From CAUPWF01 sp036656795 (GTDB lineage Bacteria > Bacillota > Clostridia > Lachnospirales > Lachnospiraceae): a DNA stretch of 64,000 nucleotides. The first letter of the stretch is position 1, and each line of letters begins with the position of its first letter. The translations under genes were made by a program, and so were the position numbers. The stretch is from assembly GCA_036656795.1 (NCBI GenBank), contig JAVXHR010000006.1:41431-105430 (forward strand), in the 5' to 3' direction. Under the pieces are notes generated by a model. The model was not told where the DNA came from. It worked only from the letters and a program-made list of their open reading frames with translations, and did no database searches. Below, in pieces: positions 35,241 through 44,236 of this stretch.

Positions 35241-35789
35241 ATGAGAGAAAGTGAATGTGTTTTAGAATATTTGTCGAAATATATTGGACCAAAGGAAAAA
35301 GAAAAAATCATGTTTGCCCGTAATACTATACAGGAACATTTTAAGATGAAATTCGATTATATCTGCATCTTTGGAGCCGGCTATCGAGGGAAAAAAATGT
35401 ATTATGAACTTTTTGAACGATTTATCGAAGTAGAATGTTTTGCAGATAACAATTTTAAAAAGTGGGATTATGTTGTGGAAAAAACATACTGTGTTCCTCC
35501 AAAATGTTTAGAACGAAATAAAAACAATATGCTTGTCATTATTTCATTAGAACATGGAATTCATGAGGTCTACGAACAGCTAAGACAGATGGGAATTGTG
35601 AATATTTTAGTAGAAGAAGAGTTGTTGGATTTATTAAAGGATATTCCGAAAGCTTTACCAATGGGGTGTATAGATGATATTGATTATATGACACCACAAA
35701 ATAGTTTCCTGATAGAGAGATTTAATTCAGTACTTCATGATACTTGCAAGTATTACGAGAAAAAAATAGAAGATATCATAAATAATTGA
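35241..35789 (+). CDS. Standalone Rossmann-module protein
   Basis: This 182-residue protein is almost only the island's shared module: YICIFGAGYRGKKMYYELFER at about residues 36-56, then CFADNNFKKWDYVVEKTYCVPP, and a helical C-terminus. It lacks a catalytic glycosyltransferase domain and any membrane segment. It has the fold of the C-terminal extensions of its neighbours, so it may be a free-standing subunit that works with a glycosyltransferase lacking the module, such as the one at 35803. Function unknown. Confidence 0.75.
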   Translation: MRESECVLEYLSKYIGPKEKEKIMFARNTIQEHFKMKFDYICIFGAGYRGKKMYYELFERFIEVECFADNNFKKWDYVVEKTYCVPPKCLERNKNNMLVIISLEHGIHEVYEQLRQMGIVNILVEEELLDLLKDIPKALPMGCIDDIDYMTPQNSFLIERFNSVLHDTCKYYEKKIEDIINN

Positions 35790-35802
35790 GAAGGAGAATT
35801 AA

Positions 35803-37014
35803 GTGAAGATCTTACAAATACATGACAGTGATTTGGTGGGACATAATTTTAATGGATATGATTTGCAAAAAGAACTAATTGCAAGAGGATTTGTATGCAA
35901 ACAGCTGGTAAAGGAAAAATCCAGTGATGATGAACATGTTATACAGATGCCGATGCGAGGTTATGTGGAACAACAATTACTCAATTTAGAAAGAGTATTA
36001 TCATTAAACAATGTTTTTCCACCCTATGGACGGGTGATAGAAGAGTCTAAGGAATTTCAAGAAGCTGATATTGTACATATTCATATGGTACACCATTATC
36101 TGATTTCCTATTTAGATATTCCAAGACTCATAAGCAAAAAAAAATGCGTATGGACAATACATGACCCTTGGATTTTCACAGGGCACTGTGTACACCCTCT
36201 CGAATGTGAATCATGGAAAACAGGGTGTAATTATTGCCCCAAACCAGAACGGTATTTTCAGTTGGAAGAAGATCATGCCGCTCAATTGTGGCAGATGAAA
36301 AAAACAGCATTAAACAACATGGATGTAGATATGGTTGTTGCAACAAATTTTATGATGAATTATCTAAAGGAAAGTCCAATTACAGAAAACATTACACATT
36401 CCCATATTATCCCATTTGGAATTAACAGTGGACTATTTCATGAGAAAACTAAAGAAGAATGTAGAGAAGAGATGCAATTGAAGGACCAGGCTCTTATTAT
36501 TGGATTCAGGGTGGACGATAATGATATTAAAGGTTGCAAATACATATGGGACATGTTAAGAAAATTGAAGTACAAAAAGGAACTATATATTGCTACTATA
36601 GGTACGGGTACTATACCAAAAGATATTAGAGATACCTATAAAATTATTAGTTGGGGTTGGACAAACGCTAAAGAAGAAATTATAAAGTTTCATTTGATTT
36701 GTGATGTCTTTCTGATGCCATCGCTAGCAGAAAGCTTCGGGGTAATGGCAATTGAAGCCATGGCGGCGGAAAGTACAGTTATATGTTTTAAAGATACAGT
36801 GGTGGAAGAGATTACAAGAGCCCCCAAGTGTGGAATAGCGGTGGAGTATGCAAGTAGTGAGGCCATATTAGGCGCAATGTATAGACTACTAGAGAATCAA
36901 GAGGAACTATTGCTAAGAGGAAAGTTAGGCAGAGAAATCGTTGAGCAACATTATAATATGGAAAATTATATAAATCAACATATAAGTTTGTATGAAGAAA
37001 TTATGGACAGATAA
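35803..37014 (+). CDS. GT4-like glycosyltransferase
   Basis: This 403-residue GT-B protein begins at GTG (AAGGAG 8 bp upstream) with ILQIHDSDLVGHNFNGYDLQ, then ADIVHIHMVHHYLISY and VWTIHDPWIFTGHCVHPLECESWKTGCNYCP, a Cys-rich stretch typical of the WcaC-like group, and the donor site LMPSLAESFGVMAIEAMAAESTVICF. Unlike most neighbours it carries no GAG module; a standalone module gene immediately precedes it. Confidence 0.87.
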   Translation: MKILQIHDSDLVGHNFNGYDLQKELIARGFVCKQLVKEKSSDDEHVIQMPMRGYVEQQLLNLERVLSLNNVFPPYGRVIEESKEFQEADIVHIHMVHHYLISYLDIPRLISKKKCVWTIHDPWIFTGHCVHPLECESWKTGCNYCPKPERYFQLEEDHAAQLWQMKKTALNNMDVDMVVATNFMMNYLKESPITENITHSHIIPFGINSGLFHEKTKEECREEMQLKDQALIIGFRVDDNDIKGCKYIWDMLRKLKYKKELYIATIGTGTIPKDIRDTYKIISWGWTNAKEEIIKFHLICDVFLMPSLAESFGVMAIEAMAAESTVICFKDTVVEEITRAPKCGIAVEYASSEAILGAMYRLLENQEELLLRGKLGREIVEQHYNMENYINQHISLYEEIMDR

Positions 37015-37070
37015 TCATAAGAAGTCTCTACAGAAAAGATAGAATTCAGGAATCAGAAAGTGAGATCTAT

Positions 37071-38270
37071 ATGAGTGAAAAATGCGAATTAAAAGATATT
37101 TTAAGATTATTATGTAGAGAATATACAGATGACATGCCAATCATTCTTTTCGGAGCCGGCGAGAGGGGAAGACGGTTAGCATTATATTTTAAAAATGTGG
37201 GAAAACCAATATATTGTTTTTTAGATAATAATGTAGAAAAGCAATATAAGGAAATAGAAGGGATTATGTGTTATCCGAGGGAATTTTGCAATCCGTGGAG
37301 GGAAACAGCACTTTTTATAGTGACACCGGAACATTCAGAAGAACTATATTGTGAATGTGCTAAAGAGTATTCACATGTGTTGCCATCGAAAGTTGTGGAG
37401 CTGATAGGATATATGCCAAGCGTAGCAGGATATAGTGATTTTGTGCCGATTGGTCATTATTATAGTACTTATCCAGATTTAAAGACAGTGATGCAAAAAT
37501 CAAAGGACAGAAAGATAGAAGATAGCTCTATCTTTAGTATTGACCTTAATGAAGTAAAGCAAAAAGAAGTACTAATGAATTTAACACAATATTATAGTCG
37601 GCTTCCAAATTGGGTTGATATTGAAGAGCAAAAGCAATCAAAATATCGTTATCGATATGGGAATCCAAGTTTATCACAGGGCGATGCAATAGGGCTATAT
37701 TCTATGTTATGTCTACTAGCTCCTAAACGTCTAATTGAGGTTGGCTCCGGATATACTTCTGCCATTGAATTAGATGTGAATGAATTTCAGTTTAATAATG
37801 AAATGGAATTGGCATTTATAGAACCATACCCAGATAATTTACATGCAATTCTAAAAAAAGAAGACCATGTTAGAGTGTTACAAAAAGGTGTGGAAGACAT
37901 TCCATTCATTGAATTTAAAAGATTGGAAAAAGGGGATGTGCTTTTTGTTGATTCTACACATGTATCAAAAAGAGAGTCAGATGTAAACTATTTGTTTTTT
38001 GAGATACTCCCACAGTTAAATCCCGGTGTTTATATACATTTACACGATATTTTTTATCCATTTGAATATCCAATGGATTGGACTGTGCGTGGAATGGCAT
38101 GGAATGAATTATATCTATTGCGAGCTTTTTTACAGAATAATCACGATTATGAAATTATATTCTTTCAAAATATGATGGAACAAAAATATCCTGAGGTTTT
38201 TTTAGAGAAATGGCCATTACAAGATAAGGAAATTCATGGTGGAAGTTTTTGGATGAGAAAAATAAGATAA
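37071..38270 (+). CDS. Rossmann module fused to class-I SAM methyltransferase-like domain
   Basis: This 399-residue protein has the module at residues 25-105 (IILFGAGERGRRLAL, CFLDNNVEKQYKEIEGI). From about residue 215 it has a Methyltransf_24-type domain: LIEVGSGYTSAIELD (SAM motif I), AFIEPYPDN, VLFVDSTHV, and HLHDIFYPFEYP. It probably methylates a sugar or a sugar precursor in the glycan. The link segment (about 110-210) is of unknown role. Confidence 0.8.
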   Translation: MSEKCELKDILRLLCREYTDDMPIILFGAGERGRRLALYFKNVGKPIYCFLDNNVEKQYKEIEGIMCYPREFCNPWRETALFIVTPEHSEELYCECAKEYSHVLPSKVVELIGYMPSVAGYSDFVPIGHYYSTYPDLKTVMQKSKDRKIEDSSIFSIDLNEVKQKEVLMNLTQYYSRLPNWVDIEEQKQSKYRYRYGNPSLSQGDAIGLYSMLCLLAPKRLIEVGSGYTSAIELDVNEFQFNNEMELAFIEPYPDNLHAILKKEDHVRVLQKGVEDIPFIEFKRLEKGDVLFVDSTHVSKRESDVNYLFFEILPQLNPGVYIHLHDIFYPFEYPMDWTVRGMAWNELYLLRAFLQNNHDYEIIFFQNMMEQKYPEVFLEKWPLQDKEIHGGSFWMRKIR

Positions 38271-38281
38271 GGTGGGAAATG

Positions 38282-39142
38282 ATGAATATACTGGTTTTGG
38301 GGGCAAATGGCATGGCTGGACATATGATATGTCTATATTTGCAGGAAAAAGGATATAATATTACCGGTTTAGTGAAGAAAGAAAGTCAATTATATCCCTG
38401 TATTATAGGAGATGCAAGAGATAAGAAGCAAATAGAAACATTGTTTCATGATGTCCAATACGATATTGTAATTAATTGTATTGGAATTTTAAATCGAGCA
38501 GTTGATACACATCTGTCTGATGGAATCTATTTAAATAGTGTTTTTCCGCATTTTTTAGCAGAATTGCTTCAAGATAAAAAGAGCAAGTTAATTCACATTA
38601 GTACAGATTGTGTTTTCTCAGGTGACAAAGGAGCATATACCGAAAAAGATAGGCAAGATGCGGATTCTTATTATGGTAGAACAAAAACATTAGGGGAAGT
38701 AAAAGATGGTAAAAATCTGACATTTAGAACATCTATAGTTGGACCGGAGCTTAAGGATTCAGGGATTGGACTTTTGGATTGGTTCTTGAATCAGACAGGA
38801 ACTGTAAAAGGATTCACAAGGGCTATGTGGACAGGTGTTACAACATTGGAGTTGGCGAAAGCCATTGAAGCATCAATTTCACAAAATGTGGTTGGGTTAT
38901 ATCACTTGGTTAATAAGGAAGTGATCAGTAAGTATGATTTATTATGTTTATTTAATAAATATCTTAATGAGAACAGAGTGGATATTAAGCCGGATAATAC
39001 AATCTCAATTGACAAATCATTAGTAAATACCAGAACAGATTTTGATTACACAGTAGCATCTTATCAACAGATGATATATGAACTGAAAGAATGGATGGAA
39101 CAACATCAATCATTGTATGCAAGGTACAACCGAAATAATTAA
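38282..39142 (+). CDS. RmlD-like NDP-sugar reductase of an L-QuiNAc/L-FucNAc-type pathway
   Basis: This 286-residue SDR begins MNILVLGANGMAGHMI, with the reductase motifs INCIGILNRAVDTHL and STDCVFSGDKGAYTE and a catalytic Y-x3-K (YYGRTKTLGE). It is short, without the C-terminal cupin of FnlB/CapF, and so resembles the WbvR-type reductases. With the next two genes it forms a UDP-2-acetamido-2,6-dideoxy-L-hexose triad. Two adjacent ATGs exist; 38282 has the better spacing from AAGGTGGG. Confidence 0.82.
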   Translation: MNILVLGANGMAGHMICLYLQEKGYNITGLVKKESQLYPCIIGDARDKKQIETLFHDVQYDIVINCIGILNRAVDTHLSDGIYLNSVFPHFLAELLQDKKSKLIHISTDCVFSGDKGAYTEKDRQDADSYYGRTKTLGEVKDGKNLTFRTSIVGPELKDSGIGLLDWFLNQTGTVKGFTRAMWTGVTTLELAKAIEASISQNVVGLYHLVNKEVISKYDLLCLFNKYLNENRVDIKPDNTISIDKSLVNTRTDFDYTVASYQQMIYELKEWMEQHQSLYARYNRNN

Positions 39143-39156
39143 GGGAGATATAAGCT

Positions 39157-40167
39157 ATGAGTATATTTACAGATAAAGTGCTGATGATTACGGGAGGGAC
39201 AGGATCTTTTGGCAATGCAGTGTTAGAACGTTTTGTGAATACAGATATTAGAGAGATTCGTATTTTTTCCAGAGATGAGAAAAAACAAGATGATATGCGA
39301 AGAATGTATCAAAATAATAAGATTAAATATTTTATAGGAGATGTAAGAGATTATTGCAGTGTAAAAGATTCTATGTATGGTGTCGACTATATATTTCATG
39401 CGGCTGCTTTAAAACAAGTTCCATCTTGCGAATTTTTCCCTATGGAAGCAGTTAAAACGAATATAATAGGCGTAGATAATGTATTAACATCAGCGATTGA
39501 ATCAGGTGTGGAACGTGTAATTTGTTTGTCCACAGATAAAGCTGCTTATCCAATTAATGCTATGGGAATTAGTAAAGCAATGATGGAACGAGTATTTGTA
39601 GCAAAATCAAGAACAAGCACAAAAAGCACAATTTGCGGAACGAGATACGGAAATGTGATGTGTTCTAGGGGTTCTGTAATTCCATTATTTGTAGAGCAGA
39701 TTAAAACAGGAAAGCCATTAACTGTTACCAATCCACATATGACACGTTTTCTTATGAGTCTAGAAGAAGCGGTTAATCTAGTGCTATTTGCATTTGAAAA
39801 TGGACAAGCCGGAGACATATTGGTACAAAAAGCACCGGCCTGTACTATTGGAGATTTGGCTCAGGCAGTAAAAGAGCTTTTTCAAGCAAACAATCCAATT
39901 CAATATATTGGAATAAGACATGGGGAAAAACAAAATGAAACGCTTTTAACTAAAGAAGAGTGTATGCATGCATTGGATTTGGGAGATTTTTATCAAGTAC
40001 CTGCAGATAGTAGGGATTTAAACTATGATAATTATTTTGAAAAAGGGAGATTAGAAAAGGCAAAAATTCATGAATTCACTTCAGATAGTACAAAACAGTT
40101 AACAGTAGAAGAGATTAAGAAAAAATTACTCGAACTAACTTATATTCAAAATGAATTGAAATTATAA
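39157..40167 (+). CDS. UDP-GlcNAc 4,6-dehydratase/5-epimerase (CapE/FnlA/WbjB-like)
   Basis: This 336-residue SDR has ITGGTGSFGNAVLERF at the N-terminus, FHAAALKQVPSCEFFPMEAVKTN, STDKAAYPINAMGISKAMME and GTRYGNVMCSRGSVIPLF, all strong CapE/FnlA/WbjB signatures. It converts UDP-GlcNAc to the 4-keto-6-deoxy L-sugar used by the flanking reductase and 2-epimerase. Spacing of 14 and 35 bp to its neighbours indicates one transcript. Confidence 0.92.
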   Translation: MSIFTDKVLMITGGTGSFGNAVLERFVNTDIREIRIFSRDEKKQDDMRRMYQNNKIKYFIGDVRDYCSVKDSMYGVDYIFHAAALKQVPSCEFFPMEAVKTNIIGVDNVLTSAIESGVERVICLSTDKAAYPINAMGISKAMMERVFVAKSRTSTKSTICGTRYGNVMCSRGSVIPLFVEQIKTGKPLTVTNPHMTRFLMSLEEAVNLVLFAFENGQAGDILVQKAPACTIGDLAQAVKELFQANNPIQYIGIRHGEKQNETLLTKEECMHALDLGDFYQVPADSRDLNYDNYFEKGRLEKAKIHEFTSDSTKQLTVEEIKKKLLELTYIQNELKL

Positions 40168-40202
40168 AGGGAAGAAAAGCAGTTGTAAAATAGGAGGACA
40201 GT

Positions 40203-41318
40203 ATGCATAAATTAAAGTTGATGACTATCGTTGGAACAAGACCGGAACTGATTCGTTTGTCAGAGATTATAAAAAAAGCAGATAAATATTTTGAGCATGT
40301 ATTTGTTCATACCGGTCAAAATTATGATGATAGATTAAACGATATATTTTATGAAGATTTAGAAATGAGGAGACCTGATTTTTATCTGAATGTGGTAGGT
40401 GATAATCTAGGACAGACCATTGGAAATATCATCGCTCGTTCCTATGAAATTATGATGGCTCAAACCCCAGATGCATTGCTAATTCTTGGAGATACCAATT
40501 CTGCATTATCTGCAATTGCAGCAAAGAGGTTAAAGATACCTATCTTTCATATGGAAGCCGGAAATCGTTGCTTTGATGAGGAGCTTCCAGAAGAGACAAA
40601 CCGTAGAATTGTAGATCATATCTCTGATATCCATCTGCCGTATACAGAGCATGCAAGAAGATATCTGATTGCTGAAGGAATTCAAAAAAATCATATCTAT
40701 GTTACGGGATCACCTATGAAAGAAGTATTGCTTATGCATGGGGAAAAAATAAAAAAAAGTAAAATTTTAGAAATATTGGGATTACATGAAAAAGGGTATA
40801 TTCTGTTATCAGCACATAGGGAAGAGAACATTGATAATAAAGAGCATTTTGTCAGTTTGATGACCGCAATTAATCAGATGGCAGCGACTTACCAAGTACC
40901 GGTTATTTATTCGATGCATCCAAGAAGTGCTAAATATATTACGGAAAGACAATTTGAATTTCATCCACTTGTACAAAAGATGAGACCATTTTCATTTACA
41001 GACTACAATTGTCTGCAAGAACATGCTTTGTGTGTTGTCTCTGATAGTGGGACGATGCCGGAGGAATGTGCCATTAGTCATTTCCCGGGAGTTTCAATAA
41101 GAACTTCCACAGAACGTCCGGAAGCATTGGACAAAGGGTGCTTTATTATGGCTGGAATTGCGACGGAATCATTATTGCAAGCAGTGGATATGGCTATTGA
41201 TATGGCAAAAAAAAGTGAAAACAAAATGACAGTTACCGACTATGAAGTGGAACATGTCTCGGATACAGTAATGAAGATTATACAAAGTTATACACAACTT
41301 ATGAATGGAATGATATAG
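40203..41318 (+). CDS. Non-hydrolysing NDP-HexNAc 2-epimerase (CapG/FnlC/WbjD-like)
   Basis: This 371-residue protein starts KLMTIVGTRPELIRLSEII and has LGDTNSALSAIAAKRLKIPIFHMEAGNRCFDEELPEETNRRI-type blocks, SAHREENID and SDSGTMPEECA, the UDP-GlcNAc 2-epimerase fold with substitutions of the CapG/FnlC/WbjD branch. It would finish UDP-L-QuiNAc or UDP-L-FucNAc. A separate WecB-type epimerase is at 55569, so the two have different substrates. Confidence 0.9.
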   Translation: MHKLKLMTIVGTRPELIRLSEIIKKADKYFEHVFVHTGQNYDDRLNDIFYEDLEMRRPDFYLNVVGDNLGQTIGNIIARSYEIMMAQTPDALLILGDTNSALSAIAAKRLKIPIFHMEAGNRCFDEELPEETNRRIVDHISDIHLPYTEHARRYLIAEGIQKNHIYVTGSPMKEVLLMHGEKIKKSKILEILGLHEKGYILLSAHREENIDNKEHFVSLMTAINQMAATYQVPVIYSMHPRSAKYITERQFEFHPLVQKMRPFSFTDYNCLQEHALCVVSDSGTMPEECAISHFPGVSIRTSTERPEALDKGCFIMAGIATESLLQAVDMAIDMAKKSENKMTVTDYEVEHVSDTVMKIIQSYTQLMNGMI

Positions 41319-41336
41319 ATAAATGGAGGGTACAAA

Positions 41337-41819
41337 ATGTGGAAAAAAGGGCTGTCTTCGATTATTACGATGATAATAGGAGCAATAGGTGGATATTTTG
41401 CAGGAGGAATGTTAAATAAGGGAGCTGTTGAAAGGGCATCTGGTGAATTGGAAAAATTTAAAGATTACTTTTTATTTATGAATCAGTGGCTAATGTTAAG
41501 AAACGATGGCCAATCCTTGAAAGAATATTTTGAACATCATGGATATAAAAAAATTGCGATATATGGATTTGCAGAGATGGGAAATCGGTTGTATGAAGAA
41601 TTAGAAGATACAGATATTGAGGTGCTTTATGCAATTGACCAAAATGCAGATACTATGTATGCAGATATACAAGTAGTTACACTTGAACAGGAATTAAAAA
41701 AAGTAGATGCAGTTGTAATTACTGCTTTAAGAAGTTTTGATGCCATTGCAGACCAAATAAGACCTAGATTGAATTGCGACTTAATTTCTTTGGAAGAAGT
41801 AGTATATGAATTATTATAA
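41337..41819 (+). CDS. Membrane-anchored Rossmann-module protein
   Basis: This 160-residue protein has one N-terminal transmembrane helix with glycine zipper character (IITMIIGAIGGYFAGGML, residues about 8-27), a helical linker, and then the shared module in a variant form: IAIYGFAEMGNRLYEELE and VLYAIDQNADTMYADI. It would tether the module to the inner face of the membrane. No catalytic domain is attached. It is the only protein in the island with a clear membrane segment. Confidence 0.78.
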   Translation: MWKKGLSSIITMIIGAIGGYFAGGMLNKGAVERASGELEKFKDYFLFMNQWLMLRNDGQSLKEYFEHHGYKKIAIYGFAEMGNRLYEELEDTDIEVLYAIDQNADTMYADIQVVTLEQELKKVDAVVITALRSFDAIADQIRPRLNCDLISLEEVVYELL

Positions 41820-41844
41820 CAGTAGAATATAATGGAGGGTTCAT

Positions 41845-42684
41845 ATGATATCCATCGTGTTACCAATATATAATGGGGAAAAATATGTGAGAGCATCAAT
41901 AGAGAGCATATTAAAACAGACCTATCGGGATTTTGAACTTATTATTGTCGATGATTGTTCTACTGATTGTACTCTTCAAATAGTCCGAGAGTTTGAACAA
42001 AAAGATACAAGAATACAGGTAATATGTAATGTTGAAAATTTGAAATTGCCAAAGTCTTTAAATGTGGGATTTTCACATTGCAAGGGTGATTATTATACAT
42101 GGACTTCAGATGATAATATATATGAAGTGAATGCTATAGAGATATTAGTATCCAAGATAGAAGAAGGATATGATGTTGTTTGGGCAGATTTTGCAATCAT
42201 AGATGAAAAAGGAAAGCGTCTAAAAAAAACGAGAGTGAGCGGTTATCCTCCAAAAGATTTGCTTTTTCATGATATTGTAGGAGCTTGTTTTTTATATAGA
42301 AAAGAAGTACAAGAAGTGCTAGAAGGGTATACCGAAGATGAATTTTTAGTGGAAGATTATGACTTTTGGTTACGGGCATATCTGAAAGGCTTTCGTTTTG
42401 CTTGTGTAGAACAGATATTGTATCGTTATAGATTACACTCGAAATCATTAACAGGTACCAGCGTAAAAAAGATTCAAATAAAAACAATACAATTGATTAT
42501 GAAGAATCTTTTGAGAAATATTGATCGGAAAACAAAAAGTAGAATTTGTTGTGAAATTGTTATTACAGCGGAATGTATTGGTGGACGGGGGTGCTTTTAT
42601 CGTTTGTTATATCTTCCGTTAGCATATTTTTTTTCACCAAGTACTGCAAAAGCTCATTTGGGCTTTTTAAAGAAAAGAGGTTAG
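41845..42684 (+). CDS. GT2 glycosyltransferase
   Basis: This 279-residue GT-A protein has ISIVLPIYNGEKYVRASIESILKQTY, VDDCSTD, the metal-site region YTWTSDDNIYEV and FLVEDYDFWLRAYL. It lacks a transmembrane tail or the shared module. AGGGTTCAT precedes the start; the gene follows the membrane-anchored module gene by 25 bp. Donor and acceptor are unknown. Confidence 0.88.
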   Translation: MISIVLPIYNGEKYVRASIESILKQTYRDFELIIVDDCSTDCTLQIVREFEQKDTRIQVICNVENLKLPKSLNVGFSHCKGDYYTWTSDDNIYEVNAIEILVSKIEEGYDVVWADFAIIDEKGKRLKKTRVSGYPPKDLLFHDIVGACFLYRKEVQEVLEGYTEDEFLVEDYDFWLRAYLKGFRFACVEQILYRYRLHSKSLTGTSVKKIQIKTIQLIMKNLLRNIDRKTKSRICCEIVITAECIGGRGCFYRLLYLPLAYFFSPSTAKAHLGFLKKRG

Positions 42685-42694
42685 AAAAAGTATA

Positions 42695-44236
42695 ATGTCA
42701 GATATAAACTATATTGAGATGATTGAAAAAACAGATGCCTGGATTCACAATCACACTATTTCCAATGATGGAATTGTGGTGACCTCAAAACAAAGAAAGA
42801 TATATCCGGAAGTAACGGGTTATTTTATCCCCACACTGTTGAAGTGGGGATACCGGGATTATGCAATAAATTATGCCAGATACTTGTGTAATATCCAACG
42901 AGAAGATGGGGCGTGGTGCGCTCCGGATAAAATCACACCGTATGTCTTTGATACAGGACAGGTGTTAAAAGGATTGTTAGCAGTTCGGTTGATAATACCA
43001 ACTGTAAAAGCACATGTCTTAAAGGGCTGTGATTGGATTGTATCCAATATACAAGAGGATGGACGTCTGACAACACCTAGTATGAAGTATTGGAAAGAAG
43101 ATGGGACATGTTCAGAGCTCATCCACTTATACTGTCTATCACCCCTTATAGAGGCTGGCCAAGTATATGATAGAGATGATTATATTACAGCAGCTCAAAA
43201 AGTTTTACAATTTTATAAACAATATTATATAGATGACATATTGAATTTTAAAATCCTCTCACATTTTTATGCCTATATTATGGAGGCATTATTAGAGTTA
43301 GGGGAAAGAAAATTAGTTGACATTGCAATGGATAAGATGGCTGCAATTCAAGATAGAAAAGGATACATTCCGGCATATCAAGATGCGGATTGGGTGTGTT
43401 CAACAGGAGTTTTTCAATTGGCATCTGTATGGTATCGATTAGGTGATAGCGTCCATGGGGATTGTGCATTTCAATACGCCTGTCAACTTCAAAATCAATC
43501 CGGTGGGTGGTATGGAAGTTATATGATTCATTCTGTGGGAAATTACTTGTATCCAAAAAGATTTAAACCTACATATTTTCCATCTGAAGAAATTAGTTGG
43601 GCCGTAAAGTATTTTTTAGATGCATTTTATTATAAACAGATTCATTCTTTTGAACTACAGGCGCCAACTTTTTTACGTACTATATCAAAAAAAGATGAAC
43701 GCTATCAATTTATTTTAAACCAAATAATAAAAACCAATGCAAAGCAGATAGGCGATATAGGGTGTGGAAAAGGGCGATACATGAAAAAAATCTCGAAAGA
43801 ATTGCCCGATATATCTATAACAGGAGTTGATTTATCTTGGAATGTTATGCAACGTGGTGGTTTGACAAAAGAATATGATGTAAAAAAAGGTTCTATATTG
43901 AATATTCCATATCCGAATGACTTCTTTGATCTTATTTATACTGCAGAAGTGTTAGAGCATGCCGTTCATATTTCGAATGCAATTAAAGAGATATTGCGAG
44001 TGTTGAAACCCGGTGGGACAATGATAATTATAGATAAAAACATGAAGAAGCAGGGGCAGCTACAATTGGATAACTGGGAACAGTGGTTTGAACAAGAGAA
44101 ATTGGTTGAACGGATTATTGAACAAGGTGGTATGGGAGTAGAAGTTTGGGATAACATAGGATATGGGGGAAGAAAAGACGGTTTGTTTACGATATGGACA
44201 GCGGTAAAAGATATTGAAAAAGAGGAGAACGTATGA
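42695..44236 (+). CDS. Alpha/alpha-toroid domain fused to SAM methyltransferase
   Basis: The first 300 of 513 residues form an alpha/alpha-toroid pattern (CNIQREDGAWCAPDK, SNIQEDGRLTTPS, QNQSGGWYGSYM), as in prenyltransferase/cyclase repeats and uronyl C5-epimerases. Residues about 340-513 are a Methyltransf_11 domain: IGDIGCGKGRYMKK, VDLSWNVMQ, YTAEVLEHAVHISNAIKEI and VLKPGGTMIIID. The toroid could bind an isoprenoid-linked or polysaccharide acceptor, placing the methyl group on it (inference). It overlaps the next gene by 4 bp. Confidence 0.78.
   Translation: MSDINYIEMIEKTDAWIHNHTISNDGIVVTSKQRKIYPEVTGYFIPTLLKWGYRDYAINYARYLCNIQREDGAWCAPDKITPYVFDTGQVLKGLLAVRLIIPTVKAHVLKGCDWIVSNIQEDGRLTTPSMKYWKEDGTCSELIHLYCLSPLIEAGQVYDRDDYITAAQKVLQFYKQYYIDDILNFKILSHFYAYIMEALLELGERKLVDIAMDKMAAIQDRKGYIPAYQDADWVCSTGVFQLASVWYRLGDSVHGDCAFQYACQLQNQSGGWYGSYMIHSVGNYLYPKRFKPTYFPSEEISWAVKYFLDAFYYKQIHSFELQAPTFLRTISKKDERYQFILNQIIKTNAKQIGDIGCGKGRYMKKISKELPDISITGVDLSWNVMQRGGLTKEYDVKKGSILNIPYPNDFFDLIYTAEVLEHAVHISNAIKEILRVLKPGGTMIIIDKNMKKQGQLQLDNWEQWFEQEKLVERIIEQGGMGVEVWDNIGYGGRKDGLFTIWTAVKDIEKEENV

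Noticed and set aside
38282..39142. Second dTDP-rhamnose reductase
   Set aside because: RmlD-like, but its operon partners are UDP-GlcNAc dehydratase and 2-epimerase homologues, and a true rmlD is at 58620.
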